From positions 62,001 to 126,000 of the forward strand of contig JAFTXG010000026.1 in the NCBI GenBank assembly GCA_017461725.1: a DNA stretch of 64,000 nt, read 5' to 3'. This DNA is from Lachnospiraceae bacterium (GTDB lineage Bacteria > Bacillota > Clostridia > Lachnospirales > Lachnospiraceae). The notes under the pieces were generated by a model. That model did not search any database. It worked only from the letters and a program-made list of their open reading frames with translations, and had not been told where the DNA came from. Positions 42,699 through 51,275 of the stretch are shown piece by piece. Both the position numbers and the translations under genes were made by a program. The stretch's first letter is position 1; each line of letters opens with the position of its first letter.

Positions 42699-44249
42699 AT
42701 GTATGATCTGATCCTTAAAAACGGAAACATCATCGACGGAACCGGAAGTCCGGCCTATCTTGCGGATCTTGCCATTGTGGACGGAAAAATTGTTCGCATC
42801 GGTCAAGGGCTGACCGGAGCAAAACAGGAGATCGACGCGACCGGGTTGACTGTGACCCCGGGATTTATCGATTCCCACAGTCACTCTGACTCCACGGTAC
42901 TCACCTACCCTGACCAGATCGAGAAGATCGAGCAGGGCATCACCATATCCATCGCCGGACAGTGCGGCACTTCCCCTGCTCCCATCAGCCGGGACATCAC
43001 CCCCGACAAGGCTTCCATGATCGGGGAATTTGGTCTGGATACGGATATTTACCGCACCATGGGGTCCTTTTTGCAGACGGCAAAGAATGTTCCCCAAGGC
43101 TCCCACATCGCTATTCTGGTGGGACACTGTGCGCTGAGATTGGCGGTCATGGGCATGGAAAACCGGGAACCCACCGCCGATGAGCTTGAAAAAATGAAAT
43201 CTCTCCTCCGCGAAGGCATGGACAATGGCGCTCTCGGTGTGTCCTTCGGTCTGATCTACCCGCCCAGCTGTTATGCAAAGACGGATGAATTGATCGAACT
43301 TGCCAAGGTAGTCTCCGAGTATCACGGCATCGTGGCCGCCCATATTCGAAACGAGGGGGATTTCGTGGTCAAATCCACCAACGAATTTATTACCATCATC
43401 AAGGAATCCGGCGCGAGGGGTGTCATCTCCCACCACAAATCCGCAGGCTTTGAGAACTGGGGCAAGGTCACTCACACCTTGCGAATGATCGATGCGGCCA
43501 ACGCAAACGGCGCCGAAATTTATTGTGATGTATATCCTTACGGCGCATCACACACCTCCGTAGGCGTGCGGTTCGTTCCCAAGGAATACCACGCCATGGG
43601 TCTGAAAAACGTCCTGTCCGACCCCGAGCTTCGCAAAAAGATCCGTCAGGAAAATCTGGATTACTTCGGCCCCGGTCTTGACTGGGTACTGGTCACTTCA
43701 TGTGACGCTTACCCGGAGGTTGAGGGGAAGACCCTCGCCCAGATTGCCCGGGAATGGAATAAAGACGAGTACGAGACCACTTTTGACCTGGTGCGGGACA
43801 GCGGCAAATGCCAGGCCTGCTTCTTCAACATCTGTGAGGAGGACATCGAAACCGTGATGGCCTACCCCCGCGCCATGATCTGTACCGACTCCGGTGTGGC
43901 CCGCAATAATACGGTGTATCATCCCAGACTCCGCGGCACCTTCCCCAGAGCACTGGGACGTTATGTGCGGGAGCGGGGCGTTGTCACCCTCCCGGAGATG
44001 ATCCGCAAAATGACCTCCATGCCTGCCGCCGTCTACGGTCTGACGGGCAAAGGTCTGTTAAGGGAAGGCTTCGATGCGGATATCTGTATCTTTGATCCGG
44101 ATAAAATTATTGACCGCGCCGAGTACACTGACTGTAGCAAGCGGGCGGAGGGCTTAAACTACGTAATCCTCGGAGGCGAAGTGGTTGTCGAGGATGCGGT
44201 TTATAATGGTAAACGGATGGGAAAGGTGATTCTTAAAAATACCAGATAA
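42699..44249 (+). CDS. N-acyl-D-amino-acid deacylase family amidohydrolase
   Basis: 516 residues. His60 and His62 in DSHSHSD are the first metal ligands and Cys89 in GQCGTS is the bridging-type Cys of D-aminoacylases. Further ligand segments are HIRNEG, SHHKSAG and the catalytic Asp in CTDSG. The start and end strands (YDLILKNGNIIDGTG; ADICIFDPDKI) are the small beta domain of the superfamily. It would cleave N-acyl-D-amino acids or a related N-acyl compound in the cytoplasm; the substrate is uncertain. GGAG lies before the ATG. Confidence 0.88.
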   Translation: MYDLILKNGNIIDGTGSPAYLADLAIVDGKIVRIGQGLTGAKQEIDATGLTVTPGFIDSHSHSDSTVLTYPDQIEKIEQGITISIAGQCGTSPAPISRDITPDKASMIGEFGLDTDIYRTMGSFLQTAKNVPQGSHIAILVGHCALRLAVMGMENREPTADELEKMKSLLREGMDNGALGVSFGLIYPPSCYAKTDELIELAKVVSEYHGIVAAHIRNEGDFVVKSTNEFITIIKESGARGVISHHKSAGFENWGKVTHTLRMIDAANANGAEIYCDVYPYGASHTSVGVRFVPKEYHAMGLKNVLSDPELRKKIRQENLDYFGPGLDWVLVTSCDAYPEVEGKTLAQIAREWNKDEYETTFDLVRDSGKCQACFFNICEEDIETVMAYPRAMICTDSGVARNNTVYHPRLRGTFPRALGRYVRERGVVTLPEMIRKMTSMPAAVYGLTGKGLLREGFDADICIFDPDKIIDRAEYTDCSKRAEGLNYVILGGEVVVEDAVYNGKRMGKVILKNTR

Positions 44250-44323
44250 TTGTATTTCCCCTCTCATCCTCAGGCACTTCCAGAAAGTCAAGAGTTACCA
44301 TACTTTTCGACAAAAAACTTTAC

Positions 44324-44381
44324 AAAAGCAGGCCATGAAGAATGAGCACATAAAAGTCCCATTATTCATGGCCTGCTTATT
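44324..44381. terminator. Bidirectional terminator between the deacylase and tyrS
   Basis: AAGCAGGCCATGAA pairs with TTCATGGCCTGCTT across about 26 nt, with A/T-rich flanks on both sides, between two convergent genes. Confidence 0.65.
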
Positions 44382-44419
44382 ATCACGTTTCTATTTCCTT
44401 TTCACAATCCAGACAATTC

Positions 44420-45640
44420 TCACTTCACAACTGCCTTGTGGAATACCTTCTTACCCTTCTTGATCTTCACACCCTCGGTCAGCTGCTCCTTGGTGATCAC
44501 CAGGTCAATGCTGGTCACCTTCTCGCCGTTGACGGAAACACCGCCCTGCTGGATCAGACGTCTCGCCTCGCCCTTGCTGGCGGTCAGCTTGCAGGTCATC
44601 ATCAGGTCCATGATACCGATACCGTTCTCTGCGTCTGCCGCGTCGATCTCGGTGGTGGGCATGTTGCTGTCATCGCCTACGCCGGAGAACAGTGCGTGGG
44701 AAGCCTCACGGGCCTTCACTGCCTCTTCCTCGCCGTGAACCAGCTTGGTCAGCTCGAATGCCAGAACTTCCTTCTTCTCGTTGATGCGGTTGTCTGCCCA
44801 GTTCTCCATCTCCGCGATCTCCTCCAGAGAGATGAAGGTCAGCATGCGGATACACTTCATAACGTCAGCGTCATCCACATTTCTCCAGTACTGGAAGAAC
44901 TCGAAGGGAGTGGTCTTATTCGGATCAAGCCATACTGCACCCTTCTGGGTCTTGCCCATCTTCTTGCCCTCGCTGTTTAAGAGCAGGGTGATGGTCATGG
45001 CGAACGCGTCCTTTCCGGTCTTTCTGCGGATCAGGTCGGTGCCGGCCAGCATATTGCTCCACTGGTCATCGCCGCCGAACTGCATGTTGCAGCCCAGGTT
45101 GTTGTGCAGGTACAGGAAGTCGTATGCCTGCATGATCATGTAGTTGAACTCCAGGAAACTCAGTCCCTTTTCCATTCTCTGCTTGTAGCACTCTGCGCGG
45201 AGCATGTTGTTGACGGAGAAGCAAGCGCCCACATCGCGCAGCATCTCCACATAGTTCAGGTTCAGCAGCCAGTCAGCGTTGTTTACCATCACGGCCTTGC
45301 CCTCGCCGAACTCAATGAAACGCTCCATCTGCTTTCTGAAGCACTCACTGTTGTGCTCGATGATCTCCGTGGTCATCATGGAACGCATATCGGTTCTGCC
45401 GGAAGGGTCACCGATGTGCGCGGTTCCGCCGCCCACCAGAACGACAGGCTTGTTTCCTGCCATCTGCAGACGCTTCATCAGGCAAAGCGCCATGAAATGT
45501 CCCACGTGAAGGGAATCTGCGGTGGGGTCAAAGCCGATGTAAAATCTCGCACCGCCGTTGTTGATCAGGTCTCTGATCTGGGGCTCGTCAGTCACCTGAG
45601 CGATCAGGCCGCGGGCCTGCAATTCTTCGTAAATCTGCAT
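44420..45640 (-). CDS. tyrS: Tyrosyl-tRNA synthetase
   Basis: 406 residues. The class I HIGH-like motif is HVGHF near residues 47-51, after [11 protein letters not shown]. The KMSKS-like motif is KMGKT near 226-230. A C-terminal S4 RNA-binding domain covers about 340-400 ([22 protein letters not shown]). It charges tRNA(Tyr). The start is set by GGAGG just before the ATG at 45640; longer readings run into the T-box leader. The gene is controlled by the T-box upstream. Confidence 0.95.
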   Translation of the reverse strand: MQIYEELQARGLIAQVTDEPQIRDLINNGGARFYIGFDPTADSLHVGHFMALCLMKRLQMAGNKPVVLVGGGTAHIGDPSGRTDMRSMMTTEIIEHNSECFRKQMERFIEFGEGKAVMVNNADWLLNLNYVEMLRDVGACFSVNNMLRAECYKQRMEKGLSFLEFNYMIMQAYDFLYLHNNLGCNMQFGGDDQWSNMLAGTDLIRRKTGKDAFAMTITLLLNSEGKKMGKTQKGAVWLDPNKTTPFEFFQYWRNVDDADVMKCIRMLTFISLEEIAEMENWADNRINEKKEVLAFELTKLVHGEEEAVKAREASHALFSGVGDDSNMPTTEIDAADAENGIGIMDLMMTCKLTASKGEARRLIQQGGVSVNGEKVTSIDLVITKEQLTEGVKIKKGKKVFHKAVVK

Positions 45641-45754
45641 GTTTGTTTCCTCCGAAAAAATATAATGATAAATTAATTTTGCCCTTTTCCTCCACGTAAC
45701 CATAAGTCGTCTTCTGAGAATAGGGCTTCTTACCGCCGCCGTCCGGGGTTTCGA

Positions 45755-46239
45755 AAATAAAAAAGAAGCCCCCTGTCCCGGCTGGCCGGAACAGAGGACG
45801 AATATACTTCGCGGTACCACCTCTGGTTTAAGCATCCCTCGCGGAAATGCTCCTCTACGTGTGCAATCACACACTGGCGCGATATCGGGCGCACCCGTCT
45901 TTCCCTACTGTAATAAGTCTTTGGATTGCTCTGCCGCAATCCCACGCTCATTCGCAAATCGCTCCGCTTCGCGTTGCTTTTTTGCTCATGATCGTTGTCC
46001 CGTCCAATGTCAGCGCATCCCTGCATGCAAGCATGCGGTCTGCACTGGTCTACGCTCCGCTCCGGTCGTTGCTAAGCGAGTGCCACAGGCACTCAGCAAC
46101 GCTGTCCGGCGACTTATCGTTCAGGAAGCAGCTCCGGAATGTATTCAAGTCAGTCTGTTTACACCCTCACACCAACCGGATGCTCTCTGAAAAACCTTTA
46201 CTGCTCTACTGGTTTCCTTCATCGCCTTGCTTTATAACT
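45755..46239 (-). promoter_or_regulatory. Tyrosyl T-box leader of tyrS, unusually long
   Basis: On the minus strand the conserved T-box sequence AGAGGTGGTACCGCGAAG lies at 45824-45807. It is followed by a terminator (GC stem at 45772-45797 and a T-run to 45755), mutually exclusive with the antiterminator. In Stem I, GAATACATTCCGG holds a TAC tyrosine specifier codon at 46143-46141. Between Stem I and the T-box there are about 300 nt, far more than usual, holding extra hairpins such as the one at 46067-46101. An extended -10 box TGC-TATAAT at 46246-46251 gives a start near 46239. Uncharged tRNA(Tyr) would promote readthrough into tyrS. Confidence 0.9.
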
Positions 46240-46322
46240 GGCGACATTATAGCACAGGTTTCTCAAAAAGGGAAGATACTATTTCGGGGAAATTTTATCC
46301 CTCTGGTATAATTTACCTTTAG

Positions 46323-46796
46323 TCAGTTCAGCTTTCCGGCGTTCTTGCTCGCCTCAAGGCTCTTGTTGAGCATTTCCTGCTGAGCTGCCATGCGCTTCTC
46401 CTGATCCGCTGCGATTTTGTCCAGTTTCTCCTTGCGGTTAGCCTCCAGCTCACTCTGCTTCTCCGCCATGCGCTGCTTTGCCTCCTCGACCGTCTCGCCC
46501 TCCTTGGTGAAGAATTTGTCCACAAACTTGTCGGTCATCTTGTTGAAGCCGCTTACCACACCATCCTCAATCTTTTTGTAACCGCTGACTACACCGTCCT
46601 CGATCTTCTTATAACCGCTGACTACGCCATCCTCAATCTTCTGAAATCCTTCTGCTGCGCCTTTACCCATCTTCTCAATCGCCTCCTCTGCATTCTCGCC
46701 AAACTGCTCTACCTTATCTGCAACCTTCTCCGCTGCGCCCTCAGTCACATTCTGAATGTTCTCAATATCCTCTTTGCTGAAATCAAATCCCTTCAT
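46323..46796 (-). CDS. Amphipathic helical protein with three 11-residue repeats
   Basis: 157 residues. Residues 53-85 are three tandem copies of KIEDGVVSGYK (the last ending GFN), coded by near-identical 33-bp DNA repeats at 46542-46640. The sequence before them (AAEKVADKVEQFGENAEEAIEKM) and after (a charged helix to the end, rich in Lys/Glu/Gln) is strongly helical. No membrane segment, no cysteine. GGAGG precedes the chosen ATG. No family recognised; the 11-residue period suggests an amphipathic helix that could bind membrane or another helix. A four-helix membrane protein gene lies 84 bp upstream. Confidence 0.7.
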   Translation of the reverse strand: MKGFDFSKEDIENIQNVTEGAAEKVADKVEQFGENAEEAIEKMGKGAAEGFQKIEDGVVSGYKKIEDGVVSGYKKIEDGVVSGFNKMTDKFVDKFFTKEGETVEEAKQRMAEKQSELEANRKEKLDKIAADQEKRMAAQQEMLNKSLEASKNAGKLN

Positions 46797-46880
46797 TACT
46801 TTTACCTCCACGTTTCTCGTTTTCTTGCTTATTTGCATTATTCTTTGCTGTTCTCTGTGTGTTATGCTCTCTGCGTATCC

Positions 46881-47261
46881 TTATTCCGCCGTCTTGAATC
46901 CCTTGATCATGGGGATCAGTCCCAACAGCATCACGATTCCGACCACACCGACGATGAGGCCGACGATCATCATTCCCTCGAAGGCCATGATCATTGCCAT
47001 CCCGATGCCGAGCACCAATGCCGCCACAACTCCGTAAATCACCTTTCCAGCGATCTTCCAGTTGACCTTTGCCACAGGCTTTCCTGCCATCACCCAGCAA
47101 ACGATCCCCAGACTGATCAGCGCCACCGCGCCGATGGCGGTCACTATCACGCCCTCATTGAACAGGTTCCACTCAGGAAGGAGGCACATACACATGCCGA
47201 TTCCAAACAGCAGCACACTGATCACACCAACCACCAAAGTAACAAAGTTTTTCTTTTCCAT
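46881..47261 (-). CDS. Small four-helix membrane protein, unknown function
   Basis: 126 residues with four hydrophobic segments (about 7-27, 35-60, 72-92, 96-119) and short charged ends. No motif I recognise. AGGAGG precedes the ATG. It is 84 bp upstream of the repeat protein gene on the same strand and may form a pair with it. Confidence 0.65.
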   Translation of the reverse strand: MEKKNFVTLVVGVISVLLFGIGMCMCLLPEWNLFNEGVIVTAIGAVALISLGIVCWVMAGKPVAKVNWKIAGKVIYGVVAALVLGIGMAMIMAFEGMMIVGLIVGVVGIVMLLGLIPMIKGFKTAE

Positions 47262-47353
47262 TTCTAATCTCCTCCTGAAGCCTTTGTTTTGCTTTTTCGC
47301 TTTCGATGGTTGTATTCTAGACCAGAAGTATTTTTGAAATGATTCGGAAATGT

Positions 47354-48238
47354 TTAAATTTTGTTAAAATCCATATGCTCCATCAGCGCCTGCATGGGCA
47401 GTGTGACCCACTTGTCCCGTCGGTACAGCACCTGCTTCCACAGCTCCACCTGAATATCCCTCACCGGCAGACGCACGATGCGGCCCTCCTGCACTGCACG
47501 CTCCGTTACATAGTCGGGGAGGAAAGACAGGCCCACGCCCTCCACCACCAGGCGGCAGATCAGGTCCGCTCCACCCATCTCCAGCACCGGATGAATCTCC
47601 ATGGAGCGCTTCGCCAGCTCCTCGTCCAGCAGACGTCGGTAACTCATGCCCTTCTCCGTCAGGATAAACGGCTCCGCCAGCAGCTCATGGATTTCCACGC
47701 TGTCCTTCCCGGCCAGCGGATGACCTGCGCAGGCCACAAAGTGAGCGTCAATCTTCTCCTCGTCGGCGATCACATAGGCAGTATCATAAATGTGACTGTC
47801 CAGCGTGCAGACCAAGTCCGCCTCATTGTGGTCCAGCATCCGAAACAACCCGTCCGTTCCGGCGGTCATCACCTTCAGCGAGACGCTTGGACAGGCCTTT
47901 CTAAAGGATGCAAACTCACCAGCAATCAGCGGCGTGCAGAGTGAATCCGCCATGGCCAGCCTCATCTCGCCCTTGGGCACGCTGCGCTCGCTGACCTCCT
48001 GCACCATCTCCTGGGACATCCGGCAAATGCGCTGGGCATAGTTCAGCGCATCCTTTCCCGCGTCGGTCAAGCTCACCGTGTGCCCGATCCGGTCAAACAG
48101 CTGCACTCCCAGCTCCTGCTCCAGCTGTTTGATCTGAAAAGATACCGTGGGCTGAGAATACCCCAGCTTCTCTCCCGCTTTGGTAAAACTTTTCAATTCA
48201 GCCACCTCAATAAAAATCGTCAATGCACGCAGATCCAT
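47354..48238 (-). CDS. LysR family regulator, divergent from the AgcS symporter
   Basis: 294 residues. The helix-turn-helix is KSFTKAGEKLGYSQPTVSFQIKQLEQELGVQLFDR (residues 16-50), followed by a PBP2-type effector domain. Divergent from agcS with 201 bp between, so control of that symporter is the simplest reading. The effector is unknown. Confidence 0.88.
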   Translation of the reverse strand: MDLRALTIFIEVAELKSFTKAGEKLGYSQPTVSFQIKQLEQELGVQLFDRIGHTVSLTDAGKDALNYAQRICRMSQEMVQEVSERSVPKGEMRLAMADSLCTPLIAGEFASFRKACPSVSLKVMTAGTDGLFRMLDHNEADLVCTLDSHIYDTAYVIADEEKIDAHFVACAGHPLAGKDSVEIHELLAEPFILTEKGMSYRRLLDEELAKRSMEIHPVLEMGGADLICRLVVEGVGLSFLPDYVTERAVQEGRIVRLPVRDIQVELWKQVLYRRDKWVTLPMQALMEHMDFNKI

Positions 48239-48439
48239 ACGTTTCCCTCTCTCATTCTCTTCCTATTTTTAATGTATATCCTTCTGCAGCAGCAAAGGTC
48301 CCTTTAGCAAAAGCCTTTCCCGCAATCTTTTTCATTTAGAATATAAATCCCAACCATAAAAACCATAAATTAGACAAATACTCATTTGTATTATATACTC
48401 TATTTTAATTAAGTCAAGAAAAGCTAAGAGAGGTTTTCC

Positions 48440-49822
48440 ATGAAATTAATCAGTGATGTTTACGGTCTTCTCTGGGGCGATCTGTTCACGATCCCGCTGC
48501 CCGGAGGCTCATCCATCGGCATTTCCCTGCTGGTTCTTCTGCTGATCCCCGCGGGAATCTATTTTACAATTCGGACCAAATGTCTTCCGATCCGCTGTTT
48601 CCCCGAAATGCTCCGCATCTCAGTGGAGAAACAGAGTCACGGTAAGCAGGGCGCTCTCTCCGGAATGCAGGCGCTGATTGTGTCCACCGCCACCCGCGTA
48701 GGCATGGGCAATCTGGTCGGTGTGGTTGCGGCCATCTCCGCCGGCGGCGCAGGCGCAGTGTTCTGGATGTGGATCACCGCGCTGATCGGCTCGTCCACCG
48801 CATACATTGAGGCCACCCTTGCCCAGATGCACAGACAGGAGGATCCCCTCTACGGCGGATACCGTGGCGGCCCTGCCTACTATATTCACCATTTCTTCAC
48901 CCGCGGAAAGACGAAGCGCTACAGTGTGATTGCCGTGCTGTTCGCGCTCTCCGGTCTGCTGTGCTGGTGCGGTGTCAGCCAGGTCATCAGCAATTCCGTG
49001 TCCGAGGCATTCTACAATGCCTTTAACCTCCCGCCAATTGTCTCCACAGTGATCCTGGTAGCCCTGGCGGCGGTTATCGTTCTCCGCAAAAATGCTACCG
49101 TGAAGGTTCTGGACATCATGGTTCCGGTCATGGCGGCCTTCTACTTTGTGATCACCCTGATCATCATCGGCAAAAATATTGCGCTGCTGCCCGACGTTTT
49201 CAAGCGGATTTTTGAGGAGGCCTTCGGTCTCCGCCAGGTAGTGGCCGGCGGCTTCGGTGCCGCTCTGATGAACGGCGTAAAGCGCGGTCTGTTCTCCAAC
49301 GAGGCCGGCTCCGGTTCTGCGCCCTGCGCAGCTGCTGCCGCAAATGTGAGTCACCCCGCGAAATCCGGTCTGTTTCAGGCTTTCGGCGTATTTATCGATA
49401 CCCTGGTGATCTGCAGCTGTACCGCCATGATCATGCTGCTGGCCCCCGCAGATCTGCTGGATGGGCTCACCGGCATGGCACTTCTGCAGACCGCCATGCA
49501 GCATCACTTCGGCAATGTGGGCGTGATCTTCACCGCCGTTGCCCTGTGGCTGTTCAGCTTCTCCACCTTTATCGGCATCCTGTACTACGCACGCTCCAAC
49601 GTGGCGTACCTGTTCGGCGACAACTGGCTGTCACAGACCATCTACAAAATCCTCGCGCTGGTCATGCTGTTCATCGGCGGTCTGGCTGCCTACACCTTCG
49701 TGTGGGATCTGGGTGACATCGGTGTCGGACTGATGACCGTATTCAATATGATCGCGATCCTGCCCATGGGCGGACAGGCAGTGCGGGCACTGAACGAGTA
49801 TATGGCTACGCGAAAAAAATAG
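48440..49822 (+). CDS. Sodium:alanine (or glycine) symporter, AgcS family
   Basis: 460 residues, about eleven membrane segments. The signature region STATRVGMGNLVGVVAAISAGGAGAVFWMW (about 75-105) with GxG-N-GV and the NEAGSGSAPCAAAAA segment near residue 290 are the AgcS motifs. It imports alanine or glycine with sodium. The gene is followed by the 220-bp inverted-repeat element rather than a simple terminator. Confidence 0.93.
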   Translation: MKLISDVYGLLWGDLFTIPLPGGSSIGISLLVLLLIPAGIYFTIRTKCLPIRCFPEMLRISVEKQSHGKQGALSGMQALIVSTATRVGMGNLVGVVAAISAGGAGAVFWMWITALIGSSTAYIEATLAQMHRQEDPLYGGYRGGPAYYIHHFFTRGKTKRYSVIAVLFALSGLLCWCGVSQVISNSVSEAFYNAFNLPPIVSTVILVALAAVIVLRKNATVKVLDIMVPVMAAFYFVITLIIIGKNIALLPDVFKRIFEEAFGLRQVVAGGFGAALMNGVKRGLFSNEAGSGSAPCAAAAANVSHPAKSGLFQAFGVFIDTLVICSCTAMIMLLAPADLLDGLTGMALLQTAMQHHFGNVGVIFTAVALWLFSFSTFIGILYYARSNVAYLFGDNWLSQTIYKILALVMLFIGGLAAYTFVWDLGDIGVGLMTVFNMIAILPMGGQAVRALNEYMATRKK

Positions 49823-49841
49823 CAGCGCTGATTTAAACTGA

Positions 49842-50061
49842 AAGAGGTTACCCGGAATTAAACGAAAGAGAAACCCTCTCCGGCCGCCGGTACTTAGCAA
49901 ATCCGATAATGTGAACACTTAATGAAGCGGAGTGTCAACGAACGCTGAATTTAGTGAGAGCTTATGCAAAGCTGCCGCCAGGCGATGGATGAGCTTAGTA
50001 TCCGCTGCGAGACGGAGCGGAGCGAGAGCGTGTTTCTCGGGTTTATTTCGGATAACCTCTT
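49842..50061. repeat. 220-bp imperfect inverted-repeat element
   Basis: AAGAGGTTA-CCCGGAATTAAAC at the left end pairs with GTTTATTTCGGATAACCTCTT at the right (about 20 of 22 bases). A second inner stem GAGAAAC/GTTTCTC (49868-49874 with 50032-50038) continues the pairing. Between them are small hairpins and the motifs GGTACTTAGC and GAGCTTAGTATCC. No coding frame is convincing. The layout fits either a MITE-like element or a structured RNA in the agcS 3' region. It accounts for the 49823-50203 gap. Confidence 0.6.
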
Positions 50062-50203
50062 ATATATTTAAATCATAACACCGTTTTTCGCAGTCCCTGA
50101 AATATTTGATTGACATGTACACCACATAGTAAGTAGAATAAAAACAGTCAATGTGGCAAACATAACATTTGCAAAATCTATCGCTCATTACAGGAGGTAT
50201 ATC

Positions 50204-50980
50204 ATGGCTGTTTTCGAAGGCTCTTTCCGCTCAAAATCACTGGAGATGTCCACCACCGTCTCTGTCTATCTTCCCTATGACAACGCAAAGTACAATGTGG
50301 ACAATCATCCGCTCCGCACCATGATCCTGCTGCACGGTCTCCACGGAAATCACTCCGAGTGGTTCCGCAAAACAAATGTGGAGCGCTACGCACAGGCGTA
50401 CAATCTGGCGATCATCTGCCCCGACGGAAACAATTCCATGTACGCGGACACCACCTACGGTGAGAACTATTTCGAGTTTATCACCTCGGAACTGCCCGAG
50501 ATCGCCCGCGAGCTGTTCAACCTGCCCACCGACCGGGAGCACCTCTATATCGCCGGTCTGTCCATGGGCGCCTACGGCGCACTGAAGGCGGCGCTGGCTC
50601 ACCCCGAACGATTCTCCAAGTGCTTCTCCTTCAGCGCAGGCACCATGCTGGGCAATCCCCGACTGACCGCCTTCGTCGGAGCCAATGAGACCTTCGCCAC
50701 CAGTACTTTCGCCGGCATGGTAAAGGGCGCCTTTGGTCCGGAGATCGTCTACGAGAATCCGAACAATATTTATTATCTGGCCGAGCAGTGCGACCGCTCT
50801 CTTCTCCCCGAGATCCTGATCACCTGCGGAAAGCAGGACTATCTCTACAATGAAAACGTTCACTTCAAGGCTCACCTGACCGAGCTGGGCATCCCCTTCA
50901 CCTGGAAAGAATGGGAGGGCGTACACGACTGGAAATTCTGGGACGAGTCGGTGAAGCTGGCATTCGAGACATTCCTGTAA
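50204..50980 (+). CDS. Esterase of the tributyrin-esterase/D-type family
   Basis: 258 residues. The oxyanion HGLHGN lies near residue 45, the nucleophile Ser is in GLSMGAYG near 121-128, and the late His is in EGVHDW near 241. The start MAVFEGSFRSKSLEMSTTVSVYLP is typical of the esterase D-like family in Firmicutes, which hydrolyse short acyl esters. No signal peptide. AGGAGG precedes the ATG; a longer reading has none. Followed by a 26-bp perfect hairpin. Confidence 0.88.
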   Translation: MAVFEGSFRSKSLEMSTTVSVYLPYDNAKYNVDNHPLRTMILLHGLHGNHSEWFRKTNVERYAQAYNLAIICPDGNNSMYADTTYGENYFEFITSELPEIARELFNLPTDREHLYIAGLSMGAYGALKAALAHPERFSKCFSFSAGTMLGNPRLTAFVGANETFATSTFAGMVKGAFGPEIVYENPNNIYYLAEQCDRSLLPEILITCGKQDYLYNENVHFKAHLTELGIPFTWKEWEGVHDWKFWDESVKLAFETFL

Positions 50981-51001
50981 AAGAATTCCATAGTCTTTAT
51001 C

Positions 51002-51062
51002 ATGAATGGGGCTGTTCAAAATAGCAATCAATTACTTTGCTATTTTGAACAGCCCCATTCAT
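51002..51062. repeat. Perfect 26-bp hairpin after the esterase gene
   Basis: Bases 51002-51027 are the exact inverse of 51037-51062, with a 9-nt loop. The stem begins ATGAATGGGGCTG and has no mismatch. There is no T-run after it on either strand, so it is a weak candidate for a normal terminator but could act as one or stabilise the mRNA end. The rest of the gap up to 51275 has no intact gene. Confidence 0.65.
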
Positions 51063-51275
51063 CACCATGTCCCTATCAAATTTAGCTCGCTCACCGCTCG
51101 TCGAACATCTCAGCGATAATTTCCACAATACTGATATCCGTGGTATATATCCCTTCATAGGGAAGTTCTACGTAAGCATTATTGCCTCCCTTTTTTCATA
51201 CAATATCCCCCTGAAAAATCCAAGATCAATATGATAACACTCAATCCCCGGCTTCACTCAGTCATGATTCCCCGA

